Source: JAEZVV01 sp036652035 (GTDB lineage Bacteria; Pseudomonadota; Gammaproteobacteria; Burkholderiales; Burkholderiaceae_F). Taken from it: a stretch of 27,513 bases of DNA. The stretch's first letter is position 1. Each line of letters begins with the position of its first letter. This document shows, in pieces, positions 14,399 to 22,240 of this stretch. The notes beneath the pieces were generated by a model. The model did not search any database and was not told the origin of the DNA. It saw nothing but the letters and a program-made list of their open reading frames with translations. Both the position numbers and the translations under genes were made by a program. The DNA is taken from positions 1-27,513 of the forward strand of contig JAVVWR010000042.1 of assembly GCA_036652035.1 (NCBI GenBank). The letters run 5' to 3'.

Positions 14399-15826
14399 TC
14401 AGACCTTGACGTGTCCCATGGCGAACATCAGCACGGCGACGATGGCGATTGCCGCGAGCGCGATCGCCAGAGCGCTCTCGAGCTTGGTGAAGGTGGGCAA
14501 GCCCGAGGCGCGTTCCTGGCGGGCGCGCTGGAACACCGGCATGCCGAGCGCGTAGAAGATGCTGGCGAGCAGCAGCATGGCCGGGCCCGCCGCGTAGAGC
14601 AGCCACACCGCATAGACCGCAGCGCCCAGGCCGATCAGGAGCGCCTGGGTGCGCGGCACGGCCGGGGCGCCCGGCTCGGTCGGCAGGAAGGCGAGTATCA
14701 AAAGGTAGGCCGCGCTCGCCAGATAAGGCGGCAGGATCATCACGCCGACCACCGAGATCAGGAAGATCCAGGCGTTGTCGGCGAAGGTGGCGAGCACCAG
14801 CATGGCCTGCATCACGCAGGCGGTGATCAGGAGCGCCGGCGCGGGCGCGCCGCGCGAGTTGGTGCGGCCGAAGATGGCGGGGAAGCCGCCATCGCGGCCG
14901 GCCACATACGGCACCTCGACCGTCATGATGGTCCAGGCCAGCCAGGCGCCCAGCACCGAGACCAGCACGGCGATGTTGACCAGGGTCGCGCCCCAGCCGC
15001 CCACCAGATGGCCCATCAGATACGCCGCCGAAGGGTCCTTGAGGCCGGCCAGCGCGGCGCGCTCGGCCACGCCGAACGAGGAGAGCGAGACCAGCGCGTA
15101 GAGCGTGAAGGCGAGCGCAAAACCGATCATGGTCGCCAAGCCCACCAGCCGCGGGCTCTTGGCGCGGCCCGAGACCACCACCGCGCCCTCGATGCCGATG
15201 AAGGCCCACAGGGTGACGACCATGGTGCTCTTGACCTGGTCGAAGACCGAACCCAGATTGTCCTTGCTGCCCCACAGGTCGAGCTCGAACTTCTGCGGCT
15301 CGAAGGCGCCGATCAGCACCACCACGATGAAGAGCAGCGGGATCAGCTTGGCGGCGGTGACCACCACGTTGAGGCGGGCCGCATCGGTCACGCCGCGCAG
15401 CACGATCAAGGTCATGCCCCAGATCACGCAGGAGCCGATGGCGAGCGCCGGCCAGCCCTTGGCGTCGGCAAACGCGGGGTGGAAATAGCCCGCGATCGAC
15501 CCCACCAGGACCGCGAAAGCAACGTTCGAGAACGCGGCCGAGAGCCAGTAACCCCAGGCCATCTCGAAGCCGACGAAGCGGCCAAAGCCCGCTTCGGCAT
15601 AGGTGTAGACGCCGCCCGAGAGTTGCGGCCGCGCATTGGCGAGCAGGCGAAAGGCGTTGGCGACCAGGGCCATGCCGATGAAGGTCACCACCCAGCCGAT
15701 CAGCACCGCGCCGGCCGAGGCGCCTTGCGCCATGTTCGAGGGCAGGTTGAAGACGCCGCTGCCAATCATCGATCCGGCGACCATGCCGGTCAGGCCCAGC
15801 AGGCCAAGTTTGCGAACGTCGCTCAC
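14399..15826 (-). CDS. APC superfamily basic amino acid/polyamine antiporter
   Basis: This is a 475-residue inner-membrane protein with about 12 or 13 hydrophobic segments. The N-terminal GLTGMVAGSMIGSGVFNLPSNMA motif is the substrate-binding GSGIF region of the basic amino acid/polyamine antiporter group. Next come LSGGVYTYAEAGFGRFVGFEMAWGYWLS, then LWAFIGIEGAVVVSGRAKSP in the middle. Relatives include arginine/ornithine, lysine/cadaverine and histidine/histamine exchangers. The substrate is unknown; no decarboxylase or deiminase gene is adjacent. It lies 49 bases after the PEBP gene and ends at a clear terminator. Confidence 0.85.
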   Translation of the reverse strand: MSDVRKLGLLGLTGMVAGSMIGSGVFNLPSNMAQGASAGAVLIGWVVTFIGMALVANAFRLLANARPQLSGGVYTYAEAGFGRFVGFEMAWGYWLSAAFSNVAFAVLVGSIAGYFHPAFADAKGWPALAIGSCVIWGMTLIVLRGVTDAARLNVVVTAAKLIPLLFIVVVLIGAFEPQKFELDLWGSKDNLGSVFDQVKSTMVVTLWAFIGIEGAVVVSGRAKSPRLVGLATMIGFALAFTLYALVSLSSFGVAERAALAGLKDPSAAYLMGHLVGGWGATLVNIAVLVSVLGAWLAWTIMTVEVPYVAGRDGGFPAIFGRTNSRGAPAPALLITACVMQAMLVLATFADNAWIFLISVVGVMILPPYLASAAYLLILAFLPTEPGAPAVPRTQALLIGLGAAVYAVWLLYAAGPAMLLLASIFYALGMPVFQRARQERASGLPTFTKLESALAIALAAIAIVAVLMFAMGHVKV

Positions 15827-15868
15827 GTTACTTTCCAGAATCAGGCGCGCGGCGCGCGGCCCCGCAGA

Positions 15869-15889
15869 GTCAGACTCAACGAGTCTGAC
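15869..15889 (-). terminator. Hairpin overlapping the PEBP gene stop
   Basis: A 9-bp perfect stem (15869-15877 with 15881-15889) and 3-base loop include the last codons of the PEBP gene. There is no T-run on the minus strand, so it could be an attenuator or mRNA 3'-end stabiliser between the PEBP and antiporter genes. Confidence 0.4.
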
Positions 15890-16343
15890 GTTGGTAGGTG
15901 CCCATCAACTGGGCGCGGGCAAGGATGTGGTCGCTCATCGCGGCATCGATCTGCGCACGGCTGGGCTGGCCCGACAGGGCGAGCACGGTGTCGAGCGCGA
16001 ACAGCCGAAAGAAATAGCGGTGGCGACCGATCGGTGGCCGTGGCCCGTGCCAGGCCGTGTCATGGCGGTCGTTGCGGCCATGGCCGGTGCCGGGCGGAAA
16101 GGTCTGCACGCCTTCGGCCAGGCCGGTGCTGCTGGGCGGCAGATTGAAGACGAGCCAGTGGACCCAGGTCATGGTGGGCGCGGCGGGGTCGGGCGCGTCC
16201 GGATCGTCTGCGATCAGAACCAGGCTGCGGGCCTGCCCCGGCACGCCGCTCCAGGTGAGCGGCGGCGACAAGTCCTCGCCTTCCTGGGTATGGCGGCGCG
16301 GAATCTCCCCGCCTTCGCTAAACGCTGACGAGCCGATTTCCAT
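15876..16343 (-). CDS. YbhB/YbcL family phosphatidylethanolamine-binding-like (PEBP) protein
   Basis: This is a 155-residue protein with the bacterial PEBP signature: LSPPLTWSGVPGQARSLVLIADDPDAPD (25-52), TWVHWLVFNLP (58-68), and GPRPPIGRHRYFFRLFALD toward the C-terminus. The conserved D-P-D-x-P and GPRPP-x-G-x-H elements line the ligand pocket. No signal peptide is seen. The physiological role in bacteria is unclear. The ATG at 16343 is chosen because the domain starts there. The gene is 25 bases after the CBS-domain gene, consistent with co-transcription. Confidence 0.9.
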   Translation of the reverse strand: MEIGSSAFSEGGEIPRRHTQEGEDLSPPLTWSGVPGQARSLVLIADDPDAPDPAAPTMTWVHWLVFNLPPSSTGLAEGVQTFPPGTGHGRNDRHDTAWHGPRPPIGRHRYFFRLFALDTVLALSGQPSRAQIDAAMSDHILARAQLMGTYQRQTR

Positions 16344-16368
16344 GGCCGCCTCCCGGAGGGGCTGGGAC

Positions 16369-16824
16369 TTAAGGGCGGGTCTCGGTCTCGCGGGTGTGCG
16401 AGGCCTTGATCGCGCGCACCAGGCTGTCGAGTTCCATCGACAGCTCTTCAAGCAGGTTCGAGCTGGTGACGATGCCGGTCAGCTTGCCCGCGGCATCGAC
16501 CACCGGCAGGCGGCGCACGCCGCGCTCGCGCAGGCGGGCCAGCGCGTCGATCACGTTTTCTTCTTCCTGCGCCACGGCCACCGGCGTCGTCATCACGTCG
16601 CCCACGGTCAAGGCGTCGGGGTTGAGGCCTTGCGCCAGGACCTCGATCGCGAGGTCGCGGTCAGTGATCATGCCGACCGGCACGTTGTTGCCATCAACCA
16701 CGACCAGGCTGCCGACATGCTTGCGGCGCATCACCAGCGCGCAATCTTTCACGGAGGCTTCGGCGGCGACCGACTCGACCTCGCGGACCGCCATATCGAC
16801 GACTTTCATCGAGCGTGCTCTCAT
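16369..16824 (-). CDS. Two-CBS-domain protein
   Basis: This is a 151-residue stand-alone CBS pair. CBS1 spans about 12-65 (CALVMRRKHVGSLVVVD, VGMITDRDLAIEVL). CBS2 spans about 75-130 (VGDVMTTPVAVAQEEENVIDALARLRERGVRRLPVVD, LTGIVTSSNLLEEL). Such proteins bind adenosyl nucleotides and often act as stress or energy sensors; the partner is unknown. The ATG at 16824 has AAGGGAAG at correct spacing; an ATG five codons in is the alternative. It is the first gene of a possible CBS-PEBP-antiporter run. Confidence 0.88.
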   Translation of the reverse strand: MRARSMKVVDMAVREVESVAAEASVKDCALVMRRKHVGSLVVVDGNNVPVGMITDRDLAIEVLAQGLNPDALTVGDVMTTPVAVAQEEENVIDALARLRERGVRRLPVVDAAGKLTGIVTSSNLLEELSMELDSLVRAIKASHTRETETRP

Positions 16825-17037
16825 TTTTGCTTCCCTTCTGCTGAACTCAAATTCTTGAGCGCGAATCTTAGGGGTGTCGGGTCGCTCTTCGGCCCGCGGG
16901 TGCGCGCTTCGGTCCATGGGGATTACGCCAGAGCAAGCTTTGTGCTCAGGGTTGTTGCGTAAAGGAGGCGGGTATGAGAAGCGGGGTAAAGCGCAAACCG
17001 CTGGCTTTCCCCTTTCCCTTTGGAGTCATTCGGGCCG

Positions 17038-17077
17038 CGCGCACCGTCGTCCGCGTAGCGGCGAACGACGGTGCGCG
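17038..17077 (-). terminator. Hairpin downstream of the porin gene
   Basis: A 13-bp perfect stem (17038-17050 with 17065-17077) encloses a 14-base loop, starting 17 bases past the porin stop on the minus strand. It lacks a T-run. The remaining spacer toward the CBS gene (16825-17037) shows nothing else recognisable. Confidence 0.5.
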
Positions 17078-17093
17078 GACGACAGCGGCGCGC

Positions 17094-18176
17094 TTAGAAG
17101 CTGTGCGTCAGGCCGAGCGTGAGCATGCTGCGGTTGACGTCCTGGCGGTCGGCCGCCATCACGTAGCCGGCCTGGCTGTTCTTGTCGAGCGACTTGTCGC
17201 CGCTCGAATGCGAGGCCACGCCCCAGGCGATGGTGCGCTTGCTCAGGTGGTACGAATAGCCCAGCGACCAGACCTCGCGTTCGGCGGCGAAGGTGCCGGC
17301 GGCGAGCTGCTTTTCCTTGCCGTCGAGGTATTGCCACGAGGCGCGCACCAGACCGCCCGCGAGCGGCGCGGTCAGGCCCAGCAGCCAGGTATTCGAATCG
17401 CTGGATTGGCCGTAGTTGGCGTAGTTGTCGGCGCGCGAGAACGCCAGGAAGGGCTTGACCGGACCGAAGTCGTAGTTGAGCGCGGCCTTGAAGATTGTCT
17501 CGTCCTCGCCGCTGCCGTCGGCCGCCAGCTTGGTCTCGTAAATCAGCGCCGACCACAGCTTGCCGACCGAATAGTTCGCGCCCAGCGCAGCAAAGCGGTT
17601 GTTGCTGCCGCTGCCGGGTTTCTCTTGGCCATCCATCGAAAACGAATACATGGCCGAGCCGATCAGCCCGTTCATGTTGGCCGAGCGCACGACCACCGCG
17701 TTGTCCAGGGTCCAGTAGTTGGCGAAGGTCACCATGCCGGCGTCGCCGTAGCCGCCCTCGAAGGGGTCGGCCTGCCAGAACATGTCGAAGTTGCCGGCGG
17801 TCGAGCCCGGAGTGCCGAAGCGGCCGAAGGCCACGGTGCCGAGCGCGTTCTGCAGGCCGAGATAGGCCTGGCGGTTGAAGAGGCGGTCGCGTGAGGCGAG
17901 GGCGCCGGTGTCGAGCTGGAAGCCGTTTTCGAGCGTGAACACGAGCTGATTGCCGCCGCCCAGATCTTCCGAGCCGCGCAAGCCGATGCGGTTGCCCCAG
18001 TTGAAGCTCGAGGTGAGGCCCAGGCTGGAGTGCTGTTTCACGCCGTCAATGTCGGCGCGGGTGATCGACTGCACGCCGCCGTCGAGCACGCCGTAAAGCT
18101 CGACCCGGGTCTGGGCCGATGCGGCGCTGGCCGCCGTGACACTGACCAGAGCCAGCGCGAGAAGAGACGATTGCAT
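17094..18176 (-). CDS. Gram-negative general porin (Burkholderiales type)
   Basis: This is a 360-residue outer-membrane porin. The signal peptide ends at SAASAQ; the mature protein starts TRVELYGVLDGGVQSI. SSFNWGNRIGLRGSEDLGGGNQLVFTLENGF and NRQAYLGLQNALGTVAFGRFGTP are the diagnostic loops of this porin family. It ends in a terminal Phe (TLGLTHSF), the BAM recognition signal. AGGAA lies upstream of the ATG at 18176. It is the last gene on the same strand after the lyase, cytochrome and flavoprotein genes, so it may supply outer-membrane entry of their substrate, although a repeat array, hairpin and gap separate it from the lyase gene. Confidence 0.92.
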   Translation of the reverse strand: MQSSLLALALVSVTAASAASAQTRVELYGVLDGGVQSITRADIDGVKQHSSLGLTSSFNWGNRIGLRGSEDLGGGNQLVFTLENGFQLDTGALASRDRLFNRQAYLGLQNALGTVAFGRFGTPGSTAGNFDMFWQADPFEGGYGDAGMVTFANYWTLDNAVVVRSANMNGLIGSAMYSFSMDGQEKPGSGSNNRFAALGANYSVGKLWSALIYETKLAADGSGEDETIFKAALNYDFGPVKPFLAFSRADNYANYGQSSDSNTWLLGLTAPLAGGLVRASWQYLDGKEKQLAAGTFAAEREVWSLGYSYHLSKRTIAWGVASHSSGDKSLDKNSQAGYVMAADRQDVNRSMLTLGLTHSF

Positions 18177-18202
18177 TACTGAATTCCTGTGCGCTGCCGC
18201 CG

Positions 18203-18224
18203 CAGACGCCGGGGCCGGCGTCTG
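18203..18224. other. GC-rich perfect hairpin between lyase and porin genes
   Basis: A 10-bp perfect stem (18203-18212 with 18215-18224) with a 2-base loop lies in the porin 5' leader. There is no T-run on the minus strand. It could be a terminator or attenuator between the lyase and porin messages. Confidence 0.45.
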
Positions 18225-18232
18225 TCTGGCGA

Positions 18233-18392
18233 GAGCGGAGTTACTGAGCGGAGTTACNNNNNNNNNNNNNNNNNNNNNNNNNNNNNNNNNNNNNNNNNNN
18301 NNNNNNNNNNNNNNNNNNNNNNNNNNNNNNNNNNNNNNNNNNNNNNNNNNNNNNNNNAGCGGAGTTACTGAGCGGAGTTACTGAGCGGAGTA
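18233..18392. repeat. 13-bp tandem repeat array spanning an assembly gap
   Basis: The plus-strand unit GAGCGGAGTTACT is seen as one full and one 12-base copy at 18233-18257. After the N run come a 12-base copy, a full copy and a partial copy at 18358-18392. The copy nearest the lyase gene contains that gene's last codons and TAA stop (18378-18380), so the array looks like amplification of the gene's 3' end. True copy number is unknown because the gap falls inside the array. Confidence 0.9.
18258..18357. other. Assembly gap (100 N)
   Basis: Exactly 100 N, bounded on both sides by the same 13-bp tandem repeat. The repeat itself most likely broke the assembly. Confidence 0.99.
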
Positions 18393-20039
18393 GGTCTGGA
18401 CAAAGCGGGTCGAGGCCGCGATGTCGGGCGTGAAAATGCGGTCCTGCTTCACGAAAGCGACTTTCTCGCGGTAGGCGCGGTGCATCGCCTGGGTCGACTT
18501 CGACAGCGTCGGGGCGGGCGTCTGCGCCAGGCGCAGGTCGATCGCCTGGGCGGCGTGCAGCATCTCGAGGCCGTAGATCGCGGCCAGGTTGTCGGCGACC
18601 TGATGCAGGCGGCGCGCGGCCGCGTCGTTGTTGGTGCCGATGTCTTCGATGTTGCCGGCCACCGGCATCACGTCGAGCGAGACCGGGTTGGCCAGGTCAA
18701 CGTTCTCGGCGTGCAGCGCCACGAAGGGCTTCTGGATCGCGCCGAAAGCGTGGCCGGCATTGCCGGGCGCCGCCAGAAAGCGCGGCAGTTTGGTGAAGCC
18801 GTCGTCGGACAGGTGAATGGTGCGCTGAACGCTGGTGGCCGAGGCATGCGCCAGGGCGAGCGTCAGGCGTTGCACGGCCAGGGCGACCGGCAGAATCTCG
18901 AAGTTGGCGCTCGGGAAGATGCCGCCCTTGGCCTGCGGGGTATCGACGAAATACATCGCGACCTGGCTCCGGTCGCTATAGGCGCGGTCAGCGTCGAGCA
19001 CGGTGGCGGGGTTGTCATCCGAGCTGTTGATCTGCACCGCCAGCATCTGCTCGGCGTCGCGCAGCGCGCGTTCCATCTCCGTGATCACGTAGACCTGATC
19101 GCGGAACGAGAGCGGATCCTGCAGCGAGCGCTGCGGATGGCGCACCCACAGATAAGAGCCCGCCAGGGTGTCGCGCAGCGTCTTGGCCGATTCGGCCAGG
19201 CCGGGGAAGGGGCGCACGCCGATCGTTTGCGGCAGGAAGGGCGCGACGTTGCCATTCAAGGCTTCGAGGCTGAGCGCATAGACCCGCGGCGTGGCGCGCA
19301 CGATCTGGCGTGCGGCGAGCACGGCATTGATCGACTGCGCCACCGACGGTGCATTGGTCGAGAGAATGGCCAGGCCGTCCTTGCCCTGGATGTCGAGCGG
19401 CTTGAGCCCGGCGATGCGCAGCGCTTCCGCCCCGCTCACCGTCTTGCCGTCGATCTTGGCCTGCCATTGGCCGACCATCACCGCGCCGATATGCGAGGCG
19501 ATCGTGATGTCGCCCTCGCCCACCGTGCCGCGTGCCGGCACCACCGGCGTCAGGCCGCGATTGAGAAAGCGCTGGTAGAGCTCGGCCACGTAAGGCTGCG
19601 AGCCGGTCTGGCCGTTGAGCAAGGTGTTGAGGCGAACCACCATGGTCATGCGCACCAGGGCTTCGTCCATCATCGGGCCCACGCCCGCCGAGTGCGACAG
19701 GATCATGGCCTGGTTGAAGGCCTTGGACGCGTCGAGGACGGCCGGGCTCAGTTCGCCCTTGGCGTCGAACAGAGCCTGATCCTTGTTGAGGCCCACGCCC
19801 ACCGTCAGGCCGTAGACCGGCGTGCCGCCCTTGGCGGCGGCCAGCACCAGCGTGTAGGACTTCTTCAGCTTTTCGATGGCGCTGGGGGCGATCTTGACAT
19901 CGGCCTCGCCCTGCGCGATCTGGCGCGCCTGTTCGAGAGTGAGGCGTGAACCGTCAAGCTCGACGGCGGGCTTGGCGTGAGCGATCGAGAAGCTGGCAGC
20001 CAGCATCACGACCGAGATCAGCAGTTTTGATTGACGCAT
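18378..20039 (-). CDS. Secreted aromatic amino acid lyase family protein lacking the MIO tripeptide
   Basis: This is a 553-residue HAL/PAL-family protein with a signal peptide (cleavage near AHA, 20-22), so it acts in the periplasm. Family landmarks are: VYGLTVGVG with the catalytic-base Tyr76; ILSHSAGVG (113-121); RLNTLLNGQTG (136-146); QDPLSFRDQ (307-315); NSSDDNP (338-344); NIEDIGTN (463-470). Where MIO enzymes read GSVGASGD, this one reads GTVGEGD (171-177). The Ala-Ser-Gly that cyclises to MIO is gone, and one residue is deleted. Ordinary histidine or phenylalanine deamination is therefore unlikely. Ergothionase, a relative recalled as MIO-independent, eliminates trimethylamine from ergothioneine and is the best known parallel. 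I chose the ATG at 20039 (AGGATGG upstream); an ATG at 20051 is possible. Cytochrome and flavoprotein genes are directly upstream. Confidence 0.85.
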   Translation of the reverse strand: MRQSKLLISVVMLAASFSIAHAKPAVELDGSRLTLEQARQIAQGEADVKIAPSAIEKLKKSYTLVLAAAKGGTPVYGLTVGVGLNKDQALFDAKGELSPAVLDASKAFNQAMILSHSAGVGPMMDEALVRMTMVVRLNTLLNGQTGSQPYVAELYQRFLNRGLTPVVPARGTVGEGDITIASHIGAVMVGQWQAKIDGKTVSGAEALRIAGLKPLDIQGKDGLAILSTNAPSVAQSINAVLAARQIVRATPRVYALSLEALNGNVAPFLPQTIGVRPFPGLAESAKTLRDTLAGSYLWVRHPQRSLQDPLSFRDQVYVITEMERALRDAEQMLAVQINSSDDNPATVLDADRAYSDRSQVAMYFVDTPQAKGGIFPSANFEILPVALAVQRLTLALAHASATSVQRTIHLSDDGFTKLPRFLAAPGNAGHAFGAIQKPFVALHAENVDLANPVSLDVMPVAGNIEDIGTNNDAAARRLHQVADNLAAIYGLEMLHAAQAIDLRLAQTPAPTLSKSTQAMHRAYREKVAFVKQDRIFTPDIAASTRFVQTYSAQ

Positions 20040-20100
20040 TGTGTTTTCCATCCTGTGGGAAAGAGCTTGGGCCGGGCGGACTGCGCCGCCTTGGGCCCGT

Positions 20101-20124
20101 CGCGCCGCGCCAGTGCGCGGCGCG
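20101..20124. other. Intercistronic hairpin between cytochrome and lyase genes
   Basis: A 10-bp perfect G+C-only stem (20101-20110 with 20115-20124) with tetraloop CAGT lies 10 bases after the cytochrome stop. There is no T-run, so mRNA processing or stabilisation is more likely than full termination. Confidence 0.5.
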
Positions 20125-20134
20125 AATCGGCATG

Positions 20135-20521
20135 TCACTTCTTCATGCGGGGATACGTGAACTCGTGACAGTGGTTGCAATAGACCTCGGCCGCCTGGTG
20201 TTCCTTGTGGCACGCGGTGCAGTTGAGCGAATCGCCGTAGTGGCCCGACGCGTGCGGGTTGGGCTCGGGGTTGCGGTCCTGCTTGAGCTTGGCTTCGCTC
20301 TTCTTGACCAGCTCGGCGTAAGAGCCGTGGCAGGTCAGGCAGGCCTTGTCGTCGGGGACCAGGAACTGGCCCGAAGTGCCGTGGCAGGCGGTGCAATTGC
20401 CCGCCATGGCGCTGTGTTGCGGCTTGAGCGTCTGGGCCTGGGCGAAGGTGGCGGCAAAGGCCAGACCGATCGCGGCCAGCAGGGTGGGGGTCGAGCCCAT
20501 GATTTTGGTCAGAGTGTTCAT
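20135..20521 (-). CDS. Periplasmic tetraheme cytochrome c (cytochrome c3-like)
   Basis: This is a 128-residue protein with a signal peptide (cleavage near AQA, 27-29) and four CXXCH heme sites at 43-47, 61-65, 101-105 and 115-119. Extra histidines at 36, 90, 94 and 108 could complete bis-His ligation. Size and spacing resemble the tetraheme domain that is fused to the flavin domain in Shewanella fumarate and urocanate reductases, and the separate small cytochrome of methacrylate reductase systems. Here it is a free subunit encoded 31 bases after the flavoprotein. Inferred role: carry electrons from a membrane quinol dehydrogenase of the NapC/CymA type (not in this window) to the flavoprotein. 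Confidence 0.9.
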   Translation of the reverse strand: MNTLTKIMGSTPTLLAAIGLAFAATFAQAQTLKPQHSAMAGNCTACHGTSGQFLVPDDKACLTCHGSYAELVKKSEAKLKQDRNPEPNPHASGHYGDSLNCTACHKEHQAAEVYCNHCHEFTYPRMKK

Positions 20522-20552
20522 CACGTTTCTTGATCGGAGCGGGAGGAGCGCT

Positions 20553-22106
20553 TTAAGCGCGCAGCGTGGCGGCCGGAGCGTTCTTGGCGGCCTGGGTGCC
20601 GGCAATGCGGCCCATCACCAGCCCGTCGGCGATGGCGCAGCCGCCCAGACGGCTCGCGCCGTGGGTGCCGCCCGCGACTTCGCCCGCGGCGTACAGGCCG
20701 GCAATCGCCTTGCGGTCGGCGCGGATCACGCGCGCCTGGGCGTCGATGCCAACTCCGCCCATGCAGTAATGAACCTTGGGCCAGACCCGCACGGCGTAGA
20801 ACGGCGCCTGCTTGAGCTCGATGGCGACATCGAGCGACCGGCCGAACTGCGGGTCTTTGCGCGCGCGCACCATCTGGTTGAACTCGGCGACCTGGCGCTT
20901 GAGGCCGGCGGCCGGCATGCCGTAGAACTGGGCCAGCGCTTCGAGCGTGGCGAACTCGTGAATGACCTTGTACTTGAGGCCGTTCTTGAGGGTCTGCGCG
21001 TCCTTGGCGCCGATCGCGTCGGTAAAGCAGATCGGATAGACCGGCTTGCCGGTCTTGGCGTCCACCTGGGTCAGGATCGCGTCGGAGCGCGCCTTGCGGT
21101 CAGCCAGTTCATCGACGAAACGCTGGCCGGTGCGGGCATCGACCATGATTCCCTTGGGGAAGCCGGCGATGGTGTTGAACTGCGAGGCCAGACCGAAGCC
21201 CTTTTCGTCGGGCGAGGACCAGGGGCCGAGCTGGATCTGATCGATCTGCACCGGCGCGGCGCCGAGCTCGAACATCGCCAGCATCGCTTCGCCCGTGGCG
21301 CCGGGCTGGTTGGTCGAATCCAGACGCTCGTCGAGCGCCGGATCCTGCATCTTGCGGAATTCAAGGTTGCGCGAAAAACCGCCGGTGGCCATCACCACGC
21401 CGCGGCGCGCACCGTAGGTCTGGAGCACGCCCGAGGACTCGTTGGGGAAGTCGTAGCGGTCGCGTGCAACCACGCCGATCACGCGGCCGTCGGCATCGCG
21501 GATGAACTCTTCCATCTTGCAGCGCGAGCGGATCTCGACCCCCATCTTTTCCGCCGCCTTGGCCAGCGGCACGGTGATGTCGCCGCCGGTGCTGTGGAGC
21601 GCCTGCGCGATGCGCGGCACGCTGTGGCCACCGAAGTGCTGGGTGAAGGGCTTGTACTGCACGCCGTGGCGCACGGTGAAGTCGAATGCCGGGCGGGTGC
21701 CCTCGACGATCAGCTTGAGGATGTCGACGTTGTTGAGCCCGCGGCCGGCCTTGAGCATGTCGGCCTGCATCAGCGCGGGCGAATCCTGGATGCCGTCCTT
21801 TTCCTGCAGGGGCGAACCGGCGACGGCAAACGCGCCGCCATTGATGGCCGAGTTGCCGCCGAGCATCGGCATCTTCTCGATCATCAAGACCTCGGCGCCG
21901 TTCTCGCGCGCTTCGAGCGCGGCGGCCAGGGCGGCAAAGCCGCTGCCGACGACGATCACGTCGACGACCTTGTCAAAGCGCGGGGCGGGCTTGGCGGGGG
22001 TGGCGCTGGCGGCGGCCGACATCGTGCCCAGCAGCAGGGCCGAACCGCCTTTCAGAAGCTGTCGACGGGAGGCCTGTTGCGGGCTCCCGGAGTGATCTTG
22101 GTTCAT
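20553..22106 (-). CDS. Tat-exported flavoprotein reductase, fumarate/urocanate reductase family
   Basis: This is a 517-residue FAD-dependent reductase. The N-terminus carries a twin-arginine signal (SRRQLLKG, 13-20). The dinucleotide-binding motif is VVGSGFAALAAA (52-63), followed by MLGGNSAINGG. Residues aligned with the flavocytochrome c fumarate reductase site are partly kept: Arg337 in DELADRK matches the catalytic proton-donor Arg, His446 sits in VHYCMGG, and Arg486 in SRLGG. The fumarate-binding His-Pro-Thr motif is replaced by Gly-Pro-Trp (294-296), so fumarate is unlikely. There is no heme or FMN-binding domain; the tetraheme cytochrome is the next gene. It probably reduces the C=C bond of an acrylate in the periplasm. 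A sigma-54-type promoter and an RBS (TGAGGAAT) precede it. Confidence 0.88.
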   Translation of the reverse strand: MNQDHSGSPQQASRRQLLKGGSALLLGTMSAAASATPAKPAPRFDKVVDVIVVGSGFAALAAALEARENGAEVLMIEKMPMLGGNSAINGGAFAVAGSPLQEKDGIQDSPALMQADMLKAGRGLNNVDILKLIVEGTRPAFDFTVRHGVQYKPFTQHFGGHSVPRIAQALHSTGGDITVPLAKAAEKMGVEIRSRCKMEEFIRDADGRVIGVVARDRYDFPNESSGVLQTYGARRGVVMATGGFSRNLEFRKMQDPALDERLDSTNQPGATGEAMLAMFELGAAPVQIDQIQLGPWSSPDEKGFGLASQFNTIAGFPKGIMVDARTGQRFVDELADRKARSDAILTQVDAKTGKPVYPICFTDAIGAKDAQTLKNGLKYKVIHEFATLEALAQFYGMPAAGLKRQVAEFNQMVRARKDPQFGRSLDVAIELKQAPFYAVRVWPKVHYCMGGVGIDAQARVIRADRKAIAGLYAAGEVAGGTHGASRLGGCAIADGLVMGRIAGTQAAKNAPAATLRA

Positions 22107-22163
22107 GCGTATTCCTCACGGTTCAAATGCGGCTGCTTGAATGAGCCGCTTGAATGGCTGGAG

Positions 22164-22178
22164 GCGAGATTCGTGCCA
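22164..22178 (-). promoter_or_regulatory. Sigma-54 (-24/-12) promoter for the reductase-cytochrome-lyase operon
   Basis: The minus strand reads TGGCACG-AATC-TCGC, against consensus TGGCACG-N4-TTGC, with one mismatch and correct spacing of the invariant GG and GC. Predicted transcription start is near 22153, giving a leader of about 46 bases to the ATG at 22106. A sigma-54 activator gene lies just upstream, which strongly supports the call. Confidence 0.75.
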
Positions 22179-22240
22179 CCGCTGCGCCGACACGCAAACG
22201 ATTGATTCCGAAGAGGTATTGCGAAAGAGGTGGGCATTTG

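Noticed and set aside
14288..16147. Long plus-strand open frame of about 619 codons
   Set aside because: It is antisense to the APC antiporter and PEBP genes, has Arg/His/Gly/Gln-rich composition and no recognisable domain; typical shadow frame of GC-rich DNA.
18233..18392. Repeat array considered as CRISPR
   Set aside because: Units are 13 bp and directly abutting with no spacers, and no cas genes are nearby.
18378..20039. Calling the lyase a standard histidine ammonia-lyase (hutH)
   Set aside because: It has a signal peptide, lacks the MIO tripeptide and has no hut genes around it.
20346..22205. Long plus-strand open frame opposite the flavoprotein and cytochrome genes
   Set aside because: Shadow of clearly recognised genes; composition biased and no family motifs.
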